In this document: positions 18,774 to 30,789 of the stretch, piece after piece | How the letters are laid out: each line of letters starts with the position of its first letter | Position numbering within the stretch: position 1 is the stretch's first letter | Origin: Morchella semilibera | Taxonomy: Eukaryota > Ascomycota > Pezizomycetes > Pezizales > Morchellaceae | DNA: 64,000 nucleotides | Direction of reading: 5' to 3' | Assembly: GCA_009192285.1 (NCBI GenBank) | Contig: CM018604.1 | Coordinates: 1,488,001-1,552,000, forward strand | Program-made: the position numbers and the translations under genes | The notes under the pieces: model-generated | What the model was told of the DNA's origin: nothing | Seen by the model: only the letters and a program-made list of their open reading frames with translations | Database searches by the model: none

Positions 18774-21700
18774 CTATCCTTCTCCTTCTCTTTCTGCTTC
18801 CTCCTCAAGTCTCCCCCATCCTACGTATTCTCCTCTATCTCCATCCCTCTCCCCTAGTGTCCAGTTCCTAGTGGCGATCTGGGATGGTAGAAGGAATTTA
18901 TCAATGGTTGCCTGAAGTCCTTTGTCTGTATGCATGGCGGTCATCCAGTTGAGTGGCATTGGTTTGATTGTGGCGGTAAGATCTTTTCTGAGTTCTGGTA
19001 GTGGATGTTGTTTGCAGTAGAGTAGCAGGTGAGTTGGGGTTTCCAGGAAGTACCCACACCTGCATTCCGCTGTATCAATATTCATTGTTGGTATTCTGGA
19101 TAGGTAGGATTTAGTGTATCCATGGCCTGTTCGCATTTGCGTAATTGTGCTTGCAGGTTTCCTTGGTATGTTTTGACGAAGGGGTGCAGACATCTTGAAG
19201 GAAGGAGCACCTTTGTAGCTCCTTCCTTCCTCATAGTTTTCCAGTTCTCTCTCCAAGTAGCGATAGACTGCTCCTTAATTTTCCTGTTCAAGTGGATGAT
19301 TGATACCCTTGCATCTGGTTCGACCCTTTCACCCTGTGCCCCTCTTTTTGCCAACCTATCTGCATGTTCGTTGCCATCCACCTCCACATGTCCTGGTACC
19401 CATTGGATATGTGTTTTGATGTTTACTGCTTCAAGCTCCAATAGGTTTGATCTTGCTAGTTGAACCCAATGTTGGCCTGGGAATGCTTCCGGTTTTTTCA
19501 TTCTCTGTATCGCTGCCTGGTTGTCTGAATAGATCCAGACATCACTTGTGGAGTGACGTGAATTTCTGATCTCTTTCCGGGCAAGCTGTGTAGCTTGAGC
19601 TATTGCGTGAAGTTCGCAATCAAAGGCTTCTACCTCCTTTCTAAGGTGGTAGAATTGCTCCACCACTATTTCGTTGCCTCTAATGCCAACGACTCCAGCC
19701 CCAGCTTTTTCTTCCATTAGGGATCCATCAGAGTAGAATACCAAACGGTGTAAGTTGTTGTAATTCCCTTGAGTTGTTTGTCTATGGTTCTTTGCTGCTG
19801 TATCTTTGTCCGTCGTATCAATCTGGATGTCTATGATGTTCTGATGCCATGTGGGACAGGCAATTGTATCTATATCCTCCACCAGACTTTGAGGTTGAAT
19901 CCAATCACTGACTTTGTTTAAGATCCTGTGTAACTTGGACTGGTGCTGTGGCCTAGCACCAGCAGAGTGCCATGGGGTAGCTGTAGGTTCTTACTCTCTT
20001 CCTGATTCCTGTGTACTTGGAAACGAATCTGGGCTGAAGGTGCTGGATAGGGTAGGTGGCCGGCATGCTTAGAATGCGTAGAGCATATTTCTTTTGTTGG
20101 AGATCAATGCTGATCTCTATGGGTAGTAGTGCAGTTTCTGCTTGGAGTGCTGATATTGGTGTTGTTCTGAAAGCACCAGTGATCCTTCTCATCGCATTGT
20201 TTTGTATCTTCTGAAGCTGCGTTTTGTATCCCATCTGTCCGTTCCACCAAACCTCTGCACCAAAATCACTGATTGTAGTGACGCAGGTCTGATAGAGCTG
20301 TTTGAGAGCTGTCTGGCTCAGCCCTTTTTCTGTATTTCCTAACCTGGCGAGTGCAAGAAATGCCCTCATAGCTGAAGCCGCTTTAGTTTTGATATGATGT
20401 TTGAAAGATAGCTTCCTATCAAACCAAACACCCAGCCATCTCAGTGTATCGCTGGCTTCAACCAAAGTACCATCAGGCATTCCGACCTTGGGTGTATCCG
20501 TAGTGTTTGTAGTTCGTTTGTTGTGGAAGTGAAGTTGTTCTGTTTTGGGGTTGTCGAATGCCAGAGCATTAGCTTCACCCCATGTGACAGCTAGCTGTGC
20601 CGTTCTCTCCAAGTGTCTGCAGTTTGAGCTTTCATCTTTCCCCACCATTATCATGCCAATATCATCAATATAGCTGGGTATTTGCTGGTGAGGAAACTGG
20701 CATTGAAGAATATCGAAGAGTGGTGATAAGTAAAGAAGAAAAAGAATCGGTGATGTTGGACTTCCCTGTGGAATTCCTATTGCTATTGTTGACATCGGTT
20801 CTTGTTGCCCATCAAAGGCTAGCGAAGCTTTCCTGTTGCTTAGGAGGTTGTCTATCCATCTGACTATTTGAGTGGGCAGGCGTTTTTCTTTCGCTGTATG
20901 TATGAGTCTGTCCTTGAATACATTGTCAAATGCTCCTTTGACATCCATAAACAGTGCTGAAACAACCTTTCCTTTTCTCTTCCCTTCATTCACTATGCTT
21001 GCTACCAGCATACAGGCATCTACAGCAGATCTCTTTGGTCTTCCCCCAATCTGCCAGTGGTGGAGTAGATTGTATCTCTCCGCTAGATATGCAAGTCTTG
21101 AAGCCATTATCTTTTCCAGTACCTTGCCTAAGCAATTAAGCAGGGAGACTGGCCTATACGCTTTTGGAATCGAATAGTCTGGTTTGTTGGGCTTTTTTAT
21201 AATAACAACAGTGGCTTCTCTCCAAATGTGTGGGTGATAGCCAGCGGTCATGGTTGCTTTATAGAATGAGTTGAAATGGTGAGGTATCGCTAGGTATGCT
21301 TGTTGAATGCATTTGAAGTTGATCCCATCTGGCCCTGGAGCTTTGTTGGGAGAGGAAGTCATGATTGCCCTCTTGATCTCATCGTCTATCAGGTCCTTCC
21401 ATGGTATTCTGGCACCCTGCATTTGGATGTCCCTTTGAGGTAGAATAGGGGGAGGTGGGAAGAGAGCAGCTCTGTACAGATTGGCTTTGTCTTCAAAAGT
21501 TGTGGCGGTTTCTCCAGTTGTAGCATTGTTGAGTGGTGGTGTATGTTCCATCTTTCTGGGTTTAGTAAATCTGAAGACTGTGAATATATCTTTTCCTTGA
21601 GTGTTCTCAAGAAAGCTATTCCAATGAGACTCTCTAGCTCTCTTGATACTTTGGAAGTATTCCGATCTATGCGATCTGAATCTTTGATGCATCATTGGAG

Positions 21701-22742
21701 ATCTTTCCAACTTCCATTCTCTTACGGCATTCTTCATATGTCGTCTATATTCTGTGATATCGTCACTCCACCATAGTTTAGATCGAGGAGAAAATTTCCT
21801 GATAGGAACATTGCGTTCAGCTGCTGTGGATATAAGTTCCAGAAGTAGGATGGCTCCTGCTTCTAGGTTTTGTTCATTTGGATGAGAGTGAAGAAAGTTC
21901 CATCGAAAGGCTGAGTTTAGAGAGAGATCTCTAAGCGTTCTTTGAAAGGATTCCCAATCTGCCTTAGCCCAGCTGAACTGTTCAGCTGAAGGGGGAGGTA
22001 CCGATTCAATTGAATCAGATACAAGATCAAATCGAATTACTTCATGATCTGATCCTGTTGCTGCTTCTTCATCAATGGCCCAATTGACAGGTAGTGTGTT
22101 GACCGCTGTAGATGCAAAAGCTAAGTCTAGAACTGAGGTGCCAGTGCCAGTTCTATAGTGGTAGGTTGGGATGTCTGGTTCGTTGATAAGAGTGAAGTTT
22201 CCAGTTTCCAGAAGTTGAACCAATGCTTCATGGCGTTTTGGTATACGGTTTGCTGAGTTCCACCATGGATGATGTGAGTTGAGGTCTCCAGCTATGATTG
22301 TTCTTTCAGGGAGTTGAATATTAACCAATATTCTCTCCACCGTATAGGGTTTGTTGCTGTGTTCAGGTGAATCTTCGTTATAAATGTTAAAGAGGGTTAG
22401 GGCAGGTATTGAGGGGGTTGATATCTCTATTGCTTGTAAGTCTGGATCATTGACGATATCTGGTTTAGATTGAATGATAAGGTGGGGGTTGAGGTGTATC
22501 TTGATGGTGAAGGTGAGTGTTCTTGGTGGTCGATCTGATGTGGGAATGATACTATCAAAGGAGGGGTGTGATATTGATGTTCAGGAACTTGCAATCATGC
22601 CAGGCATAACAAAAGGTTCCTGCATTATAACTATGTCTGCTGTCTCATAGACTGAGTGCAGCAATCCAATCATGCAGTTTTGTGATCTTGCGCAATTATG
22701 TTGAATAATTCGCACTCTGAGAGGATTAGGTTGTGTCCCCAT
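18774..22742 (-). pseudogene. LINE ORF2: endonuclease, reverse transcriptase, RNase H
   Basis: Reading starts at the ATG at 22742-22740, which overlaps the ORF1 stop (TGATG). The endonuclease part shows RIIQHNC, IVIMQEPF and AGDLNSHHPWWN, with a late SDHEVIRF motif. The reverse transcriptase shows SPNKAPGPDGI, AYRPVSLLNCLGK, LFMDVKGAFDNV, GIPQGSPTSPILF and the catalytic YIDDIG. RNase H shows FYSDGSL, a glutamate in CELHAIAQA, IYSDNQAA and VPGHVEVDGNEHAD. A Cys/His-rich end follows (AECRCGYFLETPTHLLLYC). The lesions are one stop (TGA, 22583-22581) in the endonuclease, a frameshift near 19975 before RNase H and another near 19200. With about 1300 codons otherwise readable, it is a recently inactivated copy. 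Confidence 0.88.
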
Positions 22743-24280
22743 CAGAGCATCTCCTGTTCATTGTCTTCATTGTTGAGGCATTGGATGATAGAATTTCTAA
22801 CAGGACATGAAGGATCATAGGCTGGGTGTTGTCCTTCGCAATTGGCGCATTTTTGCGGGAAGTGAGGACAGAGATGGTTTTGACTGGTATGTCCGGCAGC
22901 ACAGATAGAGCACACAGGGCTGTCCTTGGTTGCGCATCTCTGCCAGTTGTGTCCAAATTTCTGACAGTTCTTGCATTGGTATGTTGGTCTTGATGTACAG
23001 TACTCAGTGGCTCTGTGTACTTGTCCGAAGATTCGAATCCCCCTAGAGAGCATGGCATTGTATGATGACTTGTTGCTGACAGCAATCATAACTGAGCTGT
23101 GAGATTTTTCTACTCTCTTTTCGGGGTGCGTCATATACCTAGGTGTGATAGCTAGAGTGACTCCAGTATTGAGTTCATGGATTTCGCTTCTCAGGTCTTC
23201 CATTCCTTGAGCGTTGTCAGGATAGTGTTCAAGATCAACGCCGTGTACCGCAAGCTCGAACTATGTCTCTTGCATTGCGATGGATACAACACAGGGGTCA
23301 ACCTCTTTCATAGCTTTTTCAATATTCGTTTTATAATCAGCGAATTGGGTTTCAGTGAATGCTCCTTTGCTGAAGAGCATCAGATTCCCCCTCTGATTCC
23401 AACTTGCTCCGCCTATCTGAATAGCTTGGTCTGCTTTGGCTATAGTGAGATCCCTGTTGATGGTGTTTCTGAGCTGGACAAGGTTGAGTGCCCCATTCTT
23501 AGGTGTTGACCTAGCCACAACAACAGCTCCAGCAACCGGGAGCTTTGGTGGAGGTGGTGTCTTGAGCATTTGGCCCTGTTGCCTAGTTCCCTTCCTAGTC
23601 ACAGTTGCCCAAGTATCCTTTTGTTTCTCTTGTAGCTGAACGGGTTGAGCATGCTCATTCGAATGGACTGGTTGATTTCCTTGAGCTCTCTTGTTGAGTT
23701 GAGGTTTGGAGTTTGCCGGGCCTGATGTGGTGTTCTGAGCTGATGATTGTGGTATATTTTTCTGTATTACTGAAGCTTTCATAGATCTAGCCATTCCATC
23801 GAATCTGCTCTTCATTTCATTGTTGTTTTGGTTTGTGGCGGCAAGGACTGAGTTAACAAGGGTTTGTAATGCTTGAATCTGAGTTATCAGCTGTTGATTA
23901 TGTTCTCTGATTTCGGTATTCTGTTCTTTGATTTCGGTATTCTCCAATGTGAGAGTCTGAACGCAGTCCCATAGTCGTTGATTGATGTAGTTTGAGGATC
24001 CAAACAAAATAGGCTGACCAGAACGTCCTGGTAGAGCCTGTCTTTTTCCAGAAATATTTTCATTAGATTGAAATAATACTCTTTTAGTTGGTATAATTCT
24101 GTGTTGTTGGCCATTAGAGGCTAGAGGATCACTGCTAGGATCTTCCATATGGTCCTCAGGTTCGCTTCTGTCTATGGCTATGCTATAGTCATCTCTAACT
24201 CCCATATCCCTGTCTTCTGACTGTGCAGGGGGAGGGGATGACGGCATTCCTGGCAGGGATTGCTCAACCCCTTCAGACAT
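22742..24280 (-). pseudogene. LINE ORF1, Gag-like with CCHC zinc knuckles
   Basis: The likely start is the ATG at 24280 (MSEGVEQSLPG...). The frame is open further upstream, but only with a GTG. The N-terminal half is low-complexity and includes a coiled coil (TLENTEIKEQNTEIREHNQQLITQIQALQ). A conserved block with TWATVTRKGTRQQ and INRDLTIAKADQAIQIGG follows. Near the C-terminus are zinc knuckles of the kind C-x2-C-x4-H-x4-C (CKNCQKFGHNWQRC, then CSICAAGHTSQNHLC and CANCEGQHPAYDPSC), the RNA-binding part that packages the element. One in-frame TAG (23263-23261) breaks the frame, and the reading continues in the same frame after it. The ORF1 stop overlaps the ORF2 start, which suggests that ORF2 is translated by termination and re-initiation. 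Confidence 0.85.
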
Positions 24281-24590
24281 GTTGGAGCTAGTGGCTGTGG
24301 CGCTAGGAATTTGGTGGGGTGGATGAGGGCGGCTTGGCAGAGTTTTTGTTTGATGCTGGCTTGGCAGCAAGGTGGGGTAAAAAATAGCAGAAAAAAAGCG
24401 GAAATTCACAGCAACTTCTGCAAAAGAAGAGCTGTGATTTCAGGAGTTGGTGATTAGATGCAAGTTGAGATGGAGATGATGGATCTGAAGTCGGTTTGAT
24501 GATATCTCTGTTGGTTGTTGAGTTATTTTCAAAAATCAGTTCCTGAGGTGGGGTTGCGTGCTTGACCTGACCCATCAGAGTCCCCTTCTA

Positions 24591-26181
24591 AAAACCCATA
24601 TCGAAATCCACCTCCGACTCCGACTCCACTTCCGGCACATAGGCATTAATGGTTGACTTGTCTACCGCTGCTACGGCTACTGACTTCTTCTTTGATCGAT
24701 GCCTCTTTTTCTTGGCTGGGGGGGGATTTGGTGAGTCCTTCATTTCCTCGTCCTCATCTTCTCGGCCTCGCTTCTGCCCCAGAGCGGAGATGACTGCGCT
24801 GGAGTTGGGGCTTTGTCTACACTATTTCCAAAGGTGACCCCTTCTGCCACAGCGAGCAAAGTCCCCTTTTGTCCTCCTCTGGTCTAGCACGGATTTGGGG
24901 ATACCCTTGGTGGCTTCATCGTAGTCGGAGTGTAAAGGTCTGTTTCCTTGACTAGGACGAGTGCTTCCTTGGGTATTCGACCCGCCTCCAGGCCGATTCG
25001 ACTCCGTCTTCTGTCCCTCCTGGGCTCTTCCCTTAATCTGGAACCCAGTTCTCCTTCTTTCCGAGGGGTCCCTTTTTGCCTGTATCTCTAACGGGACGAG
25101 GTCGGGCCAGAGACAGAGCGGGGTAGATTCAGGGACAGGGATAAGGACGGGGTCGGCTCAGGAGATACCCGAGGCGAGACAGGTTCTGGTTCAGGTTCAG
25201 GGACGAGGCGCAGACAGAAGGGCCGAAGCCAAAGTAGTATATTGCTAATAGAAAGAAGACGTTGCCTAGAGAGGCAGGAACACAGGAAAGAACGAACACT
25301 ATATATACAACTACCCCGTCACACCACTGACTCATAACCATAGAATCCCATAGAACCTCCCTCACTTCCGTACCACCCATACTATTCCCAATACCCATAC
25401 TTCTAACCCGATACTACCCCATCCTTCCCAGCGCTTACATTCTATCACTCGAGCTCCTTCCTAATCCATCATTCTACTTCCGACATCGATCAATACTAAC
25501 CAACAACCCTGTTCCGAAGACGCCTTGGCGGGAGGCGAGGTGCAGGAGGCGGAGCCATGATAGTAACCCACTTGACACCTTCTCCAGCAGTCTCTTGTGC
25601 TCCAGGAAACTCTCATGGGCCTTTCCGGCTCTTTCCAGCTGCGCCACAAGGTGGCCATCGTCGTCCGCCGGCTCAAACTTGGAGTGTCATTCCCAGATTT
25701 CCTCCGGGAGTCCAGTCAGCAACGTCTTTCGATAAGAAGCCCCACTCTGCTGTGCACGCTGATTGAGTATCTCCATTTTAGTGAGGTAGTCGGAGATGCT
25801 GGATTGATATTTGAGCTGGTCCATCTTGAAAGCGGCGTCTAAAGCTTACTGCGAGCTTACAAATCTCCCCCTGACTTCCTGCCTGAAGTGTTCCCATGTG
25901 CAGAAGTCCGCGCCGTTTGGTCCCTTCATGTGGACCTCATGGTAATTGGCAAACCATTCCTTGGCTAAGCCAATGGTGTAGGTGCCTGCAAATAGGACCT
26001 TCTGCTTACCATTGCGGAACTTGCGAGGTCGCTGTTCAAAGTATATTTCGCATTCCAGGAGCCAGTGGCGGAGGTTATGTTTTCTGGGGTTGTCAAATTC
26101 GAAGGGTACTTTGGCTAGGGAGTCCCCTTCCTTCCCTTCCGGGGATTCTGAACGAGTGTACAGTTGAGGGGGAGGGTTCAA
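24591..26181 (-). pseudogene. gag: Ty3/gypsy gag, decayed
   Basis: The ATG at 26181 opens MNPPPQLYTRSESPEG..., followed by a retrotransposon-gag-type capsid region (HNLRHWLLECEIYFEQRPRK..., LAKEWFANYHEVH, CTWEHFRQEVRGRF). A stop precedes the next block (FKMDQLKYQSSISDYLTKME). After an LTR-C insertion the nucleocapsid can still be read near 24840 as FARCGRRGHLWK*C, a CCHC knuckle with a stop. A basic tail (PPAKKKRHRSKKK) comes near 24700. The LINE 5' end adjoins at about 24590. This gag differs from those at 5748 and 16613, so it represents another gypsy lineage. Confidence 0.75.
25087..25562 (-). repeat. Solo LTR-C with GTATC/GTAAC duplication
   Basis: On the plus strand it starts TCTAACGGGACGAGG and ends GGCGGAGCCATGATA. 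The flanks are GTATC (25082-25086) and GTAAC (25563-25567), one mismatch. It interrupts the gag of the gypsy remnant. Confidence 0.8.
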
Positions 26182-26274
26182 ACGAATAGGGGGAATGTTC
26201 CGGTGTTGTGGCTTAGAGTGCCAAGAAATGTCAAGAAACCAGTAACCAATTTTAATATATATATTTACATGATA

Positions 26275-29200
26275 TTATAGGCCTAAGGCTTTCCTCCGTT
26301 CAAGTAATTCTAATTCTTTTTCAGCCAATTGCTGTTGTTTCTTTTTAAGCTTTAACTGTGCTTGTTTTAATTTAAGAATTTCCCATTCATCTTCGATTGT
26401 TGGAATATAGGACCGTTTGGTTCCCCCAATTGAGTTGCGGGAATTTGAATTAGAAGTTACTATTCCCGATGAGTTTGAAAAAATTGGGAGGTCGTTATTG
26501 ATTCTGAATGGGCATGGAGTACATATCAGGAATTCAGAATTCAAGTCAGAAATAGGTGAATTATTCGTTGGTGTTATAGTACTCTGAGTATTGGTGCTAT
26601 CAACATAATTAAGTTTCCTGGGTGTATGATTTTCAAGACAGCGATTATCCATTAATTAATAAGCAATTGTCAAGTACTTGTTAAATATTTTACTTACTTG
26701 CTCTAATAAATTTTTGTTTTGCTCTATTCTGTGCGGATTTATTACGCCAACTATGAGCAATACCATAAGTATCTTGAATTTTGCATTGTGATAATACTTG
26801 TTCGTCATATTGTTTTACACTATAACCACCTATTAGTTAAGTGATTGATAAGTAATTAAATTATTGTTACCTTAAAATAGCTCCAAGAAGTGATTGTTGG
26901 ATACCAGAAAAGCGATTTATTTGACTATGTGCTGACTCAACTATATTTGATGTTTTTGCTGCTGCTTCGAAGGCATCTCGATTAATTTTCGAACAATATT
27001 TATTTAAACCAGATAAGACCCAACGTTGTAATTTATGTTTTGCCCACCCAGTCTAAAAAATTTAATAAGTGATTGATAAGTGTTTAGGAAGTAGTTTATA
27101 CCAATTGTGGGTCTTGTGCAATAAAATTTAGAAGTTTCAAACAATCATCCCTTGATTGTTGTTCAGGTAAATTCCGCATTTCCGGTTTCAAAGTATGTGT
27201 TGGATATTTTTCTTCAATGCCTCGAAAAAAATGAATAAGGCAAAAAAGCATTATATGCTCTATATGATCTTGCTAATTCATTTCCGCAATCCCCGGCATC
27301 AAAGAAGTATTCTTAAAGGTACTCGAAAACCAATCACCAAATGCTAAATACTTCGTAAGCACTTATTGATCGATTGTAACTTGATATACTATTACCACTT
27401 GCTTGCTTTGAACACATATCTGATCGACAAACCCCTAATCCATAACCATGGATATGGTTAAATTTGATAGGACGTTTGTTGGCATAGGCAACCAATCTAA
27501 AAACGGTATCAAATATTCTTGAATAAGTTTCTTTCAATTCCGAATTGACATATACCCGAAAGAGTACAACAACTATACAAGTGTTAATTAATTAATAAGT
27601 ACTTATCAAGTGCTTATTACTTACTCTTCTTATATCTTTCCAAATAGGTAGCAATAATCCACTCATTTATATTGCCATATACCCGTTTAAATGACATATC
27701 AAAATCTACCTCGTAAACACTTTCAAATAATGAAGCCTGTTCATCATTGAATGTGACGATTAAAATATTTGTACCATCATTATATATATATCGAATATAT
27801 GGATTTGCTTCGTTTTTGTGATTATTTTGCCATTCGCTAATGACACCTAATTTCTTTTAATAAATACTTGATAAGTGCTTGATAGATGATTTTTATATAA
27901 TATTTACCTGCAAAATCTCTTCCTTGTGGGTAATCTAGGAGTTGTTGTCTTCGTAAAAGGGCACCAATTTTACTAATATTCCCTAATGAGGCATGAATAT
28001 CTGTAATCATTTTACCGTTTTTGTCTTTTATGTATGCTTTTAATTCATCGGACAATAAAAATCCACCTAGAAAATCAGAACTAATCAAAAACAATTACTT
28101 GTTAAGTACTTACCAAGCGTTAAATTTAATGTATTTTTTCGCGATAAAATATTTTGTAGATCATCTATAATTTGTACAGGTATTTTGACTAATGGCGGTG
28201 GAATATGCTTATGTATACTGTATGCTGCTAGAAGGATATATGGATATCTATTTATATCTGTCGGGAATAGAATATAAATTTTTGCATCGCATTTGTATAT
28301 AATTAGCTTTCCAGCTCCTTGTCTATGGTTAAAACCTAAAAAATTACTTAGTAATTACTTGATAAGTGCTTGTCGATTTTTATTACCGCATTTTCTTTTC
28401 TTAGAACTCATTGATAAAACTTGAGTACAGGAATCCATCGGTCCACTATATCCATGGTTTATTAAATATTCTAAATATTCATGATTATATGTTTCGTATG
28501 CTGGTAATTTATGAAAGAAATGTCGTTTTTGTCCTGGTTCCCAGCTACTGCAAGCTATCGTATATGTTGGTATTGCACTGGTAATTGACTGTATCTATTA
28601 TTAATTCTCTTTAACATCAATAAACAGGAATATATATCATACCATATAAGAATACTTTCTTATAACTGGACGTGAGTTGGCTCATAGACTTTCGTCGGTA
28701 TTAGGTGATTTACATTGAGAACCTTGACGGAATAATGACATAAGACCATGATATAGCCTAATTAATCATTTAGTAGTTATTTAACAAGTGCTTGTATTAT
28801 AATATATACGTACGTAGTAGCTTTCCTTTGTAAACGTTCGGTATATTGTCCTTCTCCATTATTCATCGATGATATTATATTCTGCCAATCATGATTGGAA
28901 ACTTGCGTATGTTGAAAATCTCTGAATTTAGTATCGAGAAATTCACAACATTTTACACCTTTACAGGTATAGCTAATACACTTGACTTGTGCTTTAATAT
29001 AATCACAAGTCGTAATATAGCCGCTACCTTTCTTAGTCATTGAATATTGAATCAATATTTAATTAGCAAATACTTATCAATCAATTAGATATAACTACAT
29101 TCTGTGAGTAAGTAAAATACTTAGAGTTTAATAAATCCGTTGGACCAAGGTGTATAACATGTCCAATATCCATCTCTGATGTTTCAGGATATTCGAGAAA

Positions 29201-29900
29201 TACTTTATGATGTTCAACATGTTCTACAGTTATACTGTCGGTACGTCCAGCACCAAAACATGTAAACTCTTTAGTTATAGCTGTATCTTGCCCTTGTATG
29301 TTCTATTTAAAATTGATTAGCAAGTGCTTGTCAAATACTTAATAAGATTATAATACCGGAGTGTTTTTATTTGTACTATCTTTTAAATTAAAGATGTTAC
29401 TTTCTTCCTCAAGAAACGTATTTGTCGAAAGATTTAATTTATTCCAGTTTTCTGGCAGAAATACTGCTTCAAAAATATTTCCACAGCTATTATCATTATG
29501 TTCGGTAATTGCTTGCTAAGTACTTGTTAACTACTTTTTGATATTAAGAAGGAAACTTTCTTACTTTTGGATTTGAAAGAAGATAAATAATAGGTAATAA
29601 AGATCCTTTGTAATATAGATTTGGGGGCTGTTTACTATTGTAGTAGCCTAAATTCTCTTCTCTACGTACCTGAAATGCCGTCGTAAGAGGATATATATCA
29701 AAGGGAGTAGAAGACTGTTGACTCACTTTTCCTGATATATTTCAATAAGTACTTATCAAGTGCTTTCTTTAATATAGGAGTTTATAACAATTTAGATTGA
29801 ATATTCGGATCTTGATTATTGATTCTTATTCTCATTTTACATTCTATATGAATACCAAAAGATTTATCTACTAGTAATTCTTGGCTAACGGGAAGATGCT
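26275..29900 (-). CDS. Multi-intron MULE-like DDE transposase gene
   Basis: The gene is spliced. Fourteen introns can be placed, with plus-strand coordinates: 29732-29788, 29512-29564, 29303-29356, 29032-29098, 28758-28813, 28595-28642, 28336-28386, 28067-28113, 27847-27907, 27573-27624, 27344-27395, 27053-27101, 26820-26870 and 26618-26693. All have GT-AG ends and keep frame. The product has a Cys-rich N-terminal part (CISYTCKGVKCCEF) and a middle block (GGFLLSDELKAYIKDKNG). The likely catalytic core has D in EVDFDMSFKRVYGNINEW, D in CRSDMCSKQAS, a C-x2-H (FCLIHFFRG) and E in SNIVESAHSQINR. The C-terminus is a basic coiled coil (LKLKKKQQQLAEKELELLERR). The D-D-CxxH-E pattern recalls Mutator-like transposases; a large fungal family has the same order of motifs. 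Two in-frame stops (near 28684 and about 27270) suggest that it has just died. The 5' end is not resolved; a further intron (GTATGT donor) may lie near 29950. Confidence 0.7.
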
Positions 29901-30081
29901 AAAATACTTTACTTAATTAGGAAATAATATGATACACATACTTATTTTGGAAGCGCACTAATAACTAGTATTTAAGCTAACATATACTATTATAATTATT
30001 AATTTTAATTTCGGGTACTAACCTTTATAATACTAAAGAGACGGCAAATTATGAAAATTTTTTTTTCACAACTTCTATATC

Positions 30082-30789
30082 ATGCCACCTCTCCGCAAAT
30101 ACGAACTCGTCTCCATACATCACTCCTTGTCTATAGAAAATTTCATTATAGAGGTATGTTTTCTAAAAGTTTTATGTATACAACCTTCAAATAATTAACA
30201 AGTACTTACAAGGCAATTTTTTATTTTAGAAAATGGGCTGTATAATTATTACAGTTACTTATCTTTGCGGAAGTTCCAGAACCATTCGAATTGCCTGCAG
30301 CACAAAATATGAAAACATTCCTCGGGATTGTATATATGGTCCTTTTCAGGTTTTACGACGTGATTTAAGGGTCCAGACTGCTCCAGATTGGGAGATTTTA
30401 AAGGATTCCTGTGAAGCTCCAAGTTGTCCGCATTGTCCATCACTCCGCAGGACATTACAAAACGAAGAGGCAAATTCAACAGTCTATATGTATGGACTTC
30501 CTATACCAAAGTAAGTAATTGATAAGTACTTATCAATCACATATTAATTATTTGTCATAGAAACTGTCATGGGTTTTGTTATGGATTTCCAGAAATTTCT
30601 GAAGGCCGTACTATATGAGATTTAAATTTGCCATGGTTTGAAACGTATCCTGAAGGTTTTATTCGTACTAGTAGTAGGAAACGAAAAGCTTCAGAATTGT
30701 TGAGCTTGGATAGTGATAATAGTTCAGAGGAGGAGGACAAGTCTATTATTCTAGATTCACGTGTAAATAGTGTAGAAAAAACAATGTAA
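30082..30789 (+). CDS. Small spliced gene divergent from the transposase, unknown function
   Basis: The ATG at 30082 begins MPPLRKYELVSIHH. The exons are 30082-30153, 30230-30510 and 30561-30789. The introns (30154-30229 and 30511-30560) have GTATGT/GTAAGT donors and TAG acceptors. The product has a cysteine cluster (CEAPSCPHC in exon 2, NCHGFCYGF across the second splice) that could bind zinc, and an acidic/serine tail (SLDSDNSSEEEDK). One in-frame TGA at 30616-30618 interrupts the third exon, with sensible sequence continuing after it to a TAA at 30787-30789. Both introns carry the same AAGTACTT motif as those of the neighbouring transposase gene. I do not recognise the protein; its position suggests it belongs to the same mobile unit. 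Confidence 0.5.

Larger units (their letters stand above)
18562..24590 (-). mobile_element. Near full-length Tad-type LINE
   Basis: This is a non-LTR retrotransposon of about 6 kb read on the minus strand. It has a 5' leader (about 24590-24281), ORF1 with zinc knuckles, ORF2 with endonuclease, reverse transcriptase and RNase H, and a 3' tail of TAAA repeats at 18566-18588. RNase H in ORF2 together with the CCHC ORF1 fits the Tad clade. It is inserted in or near the gypsy protease at 18561. The 5' boundary next to the gag at 24591 is approximate and I could not find a target duplication. A second, fragmentary copy lies at 35402-36375. Confidence 0.85.

Noticed and set aside
18774-19256. Separate gene with a Cys-rich motif next to the RNase H frame
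   Set aside because: It follows RNase H in the order usual for Tad-type ORF2 and is separated only by a frameshift, so it is the C-terminus of ORF2.
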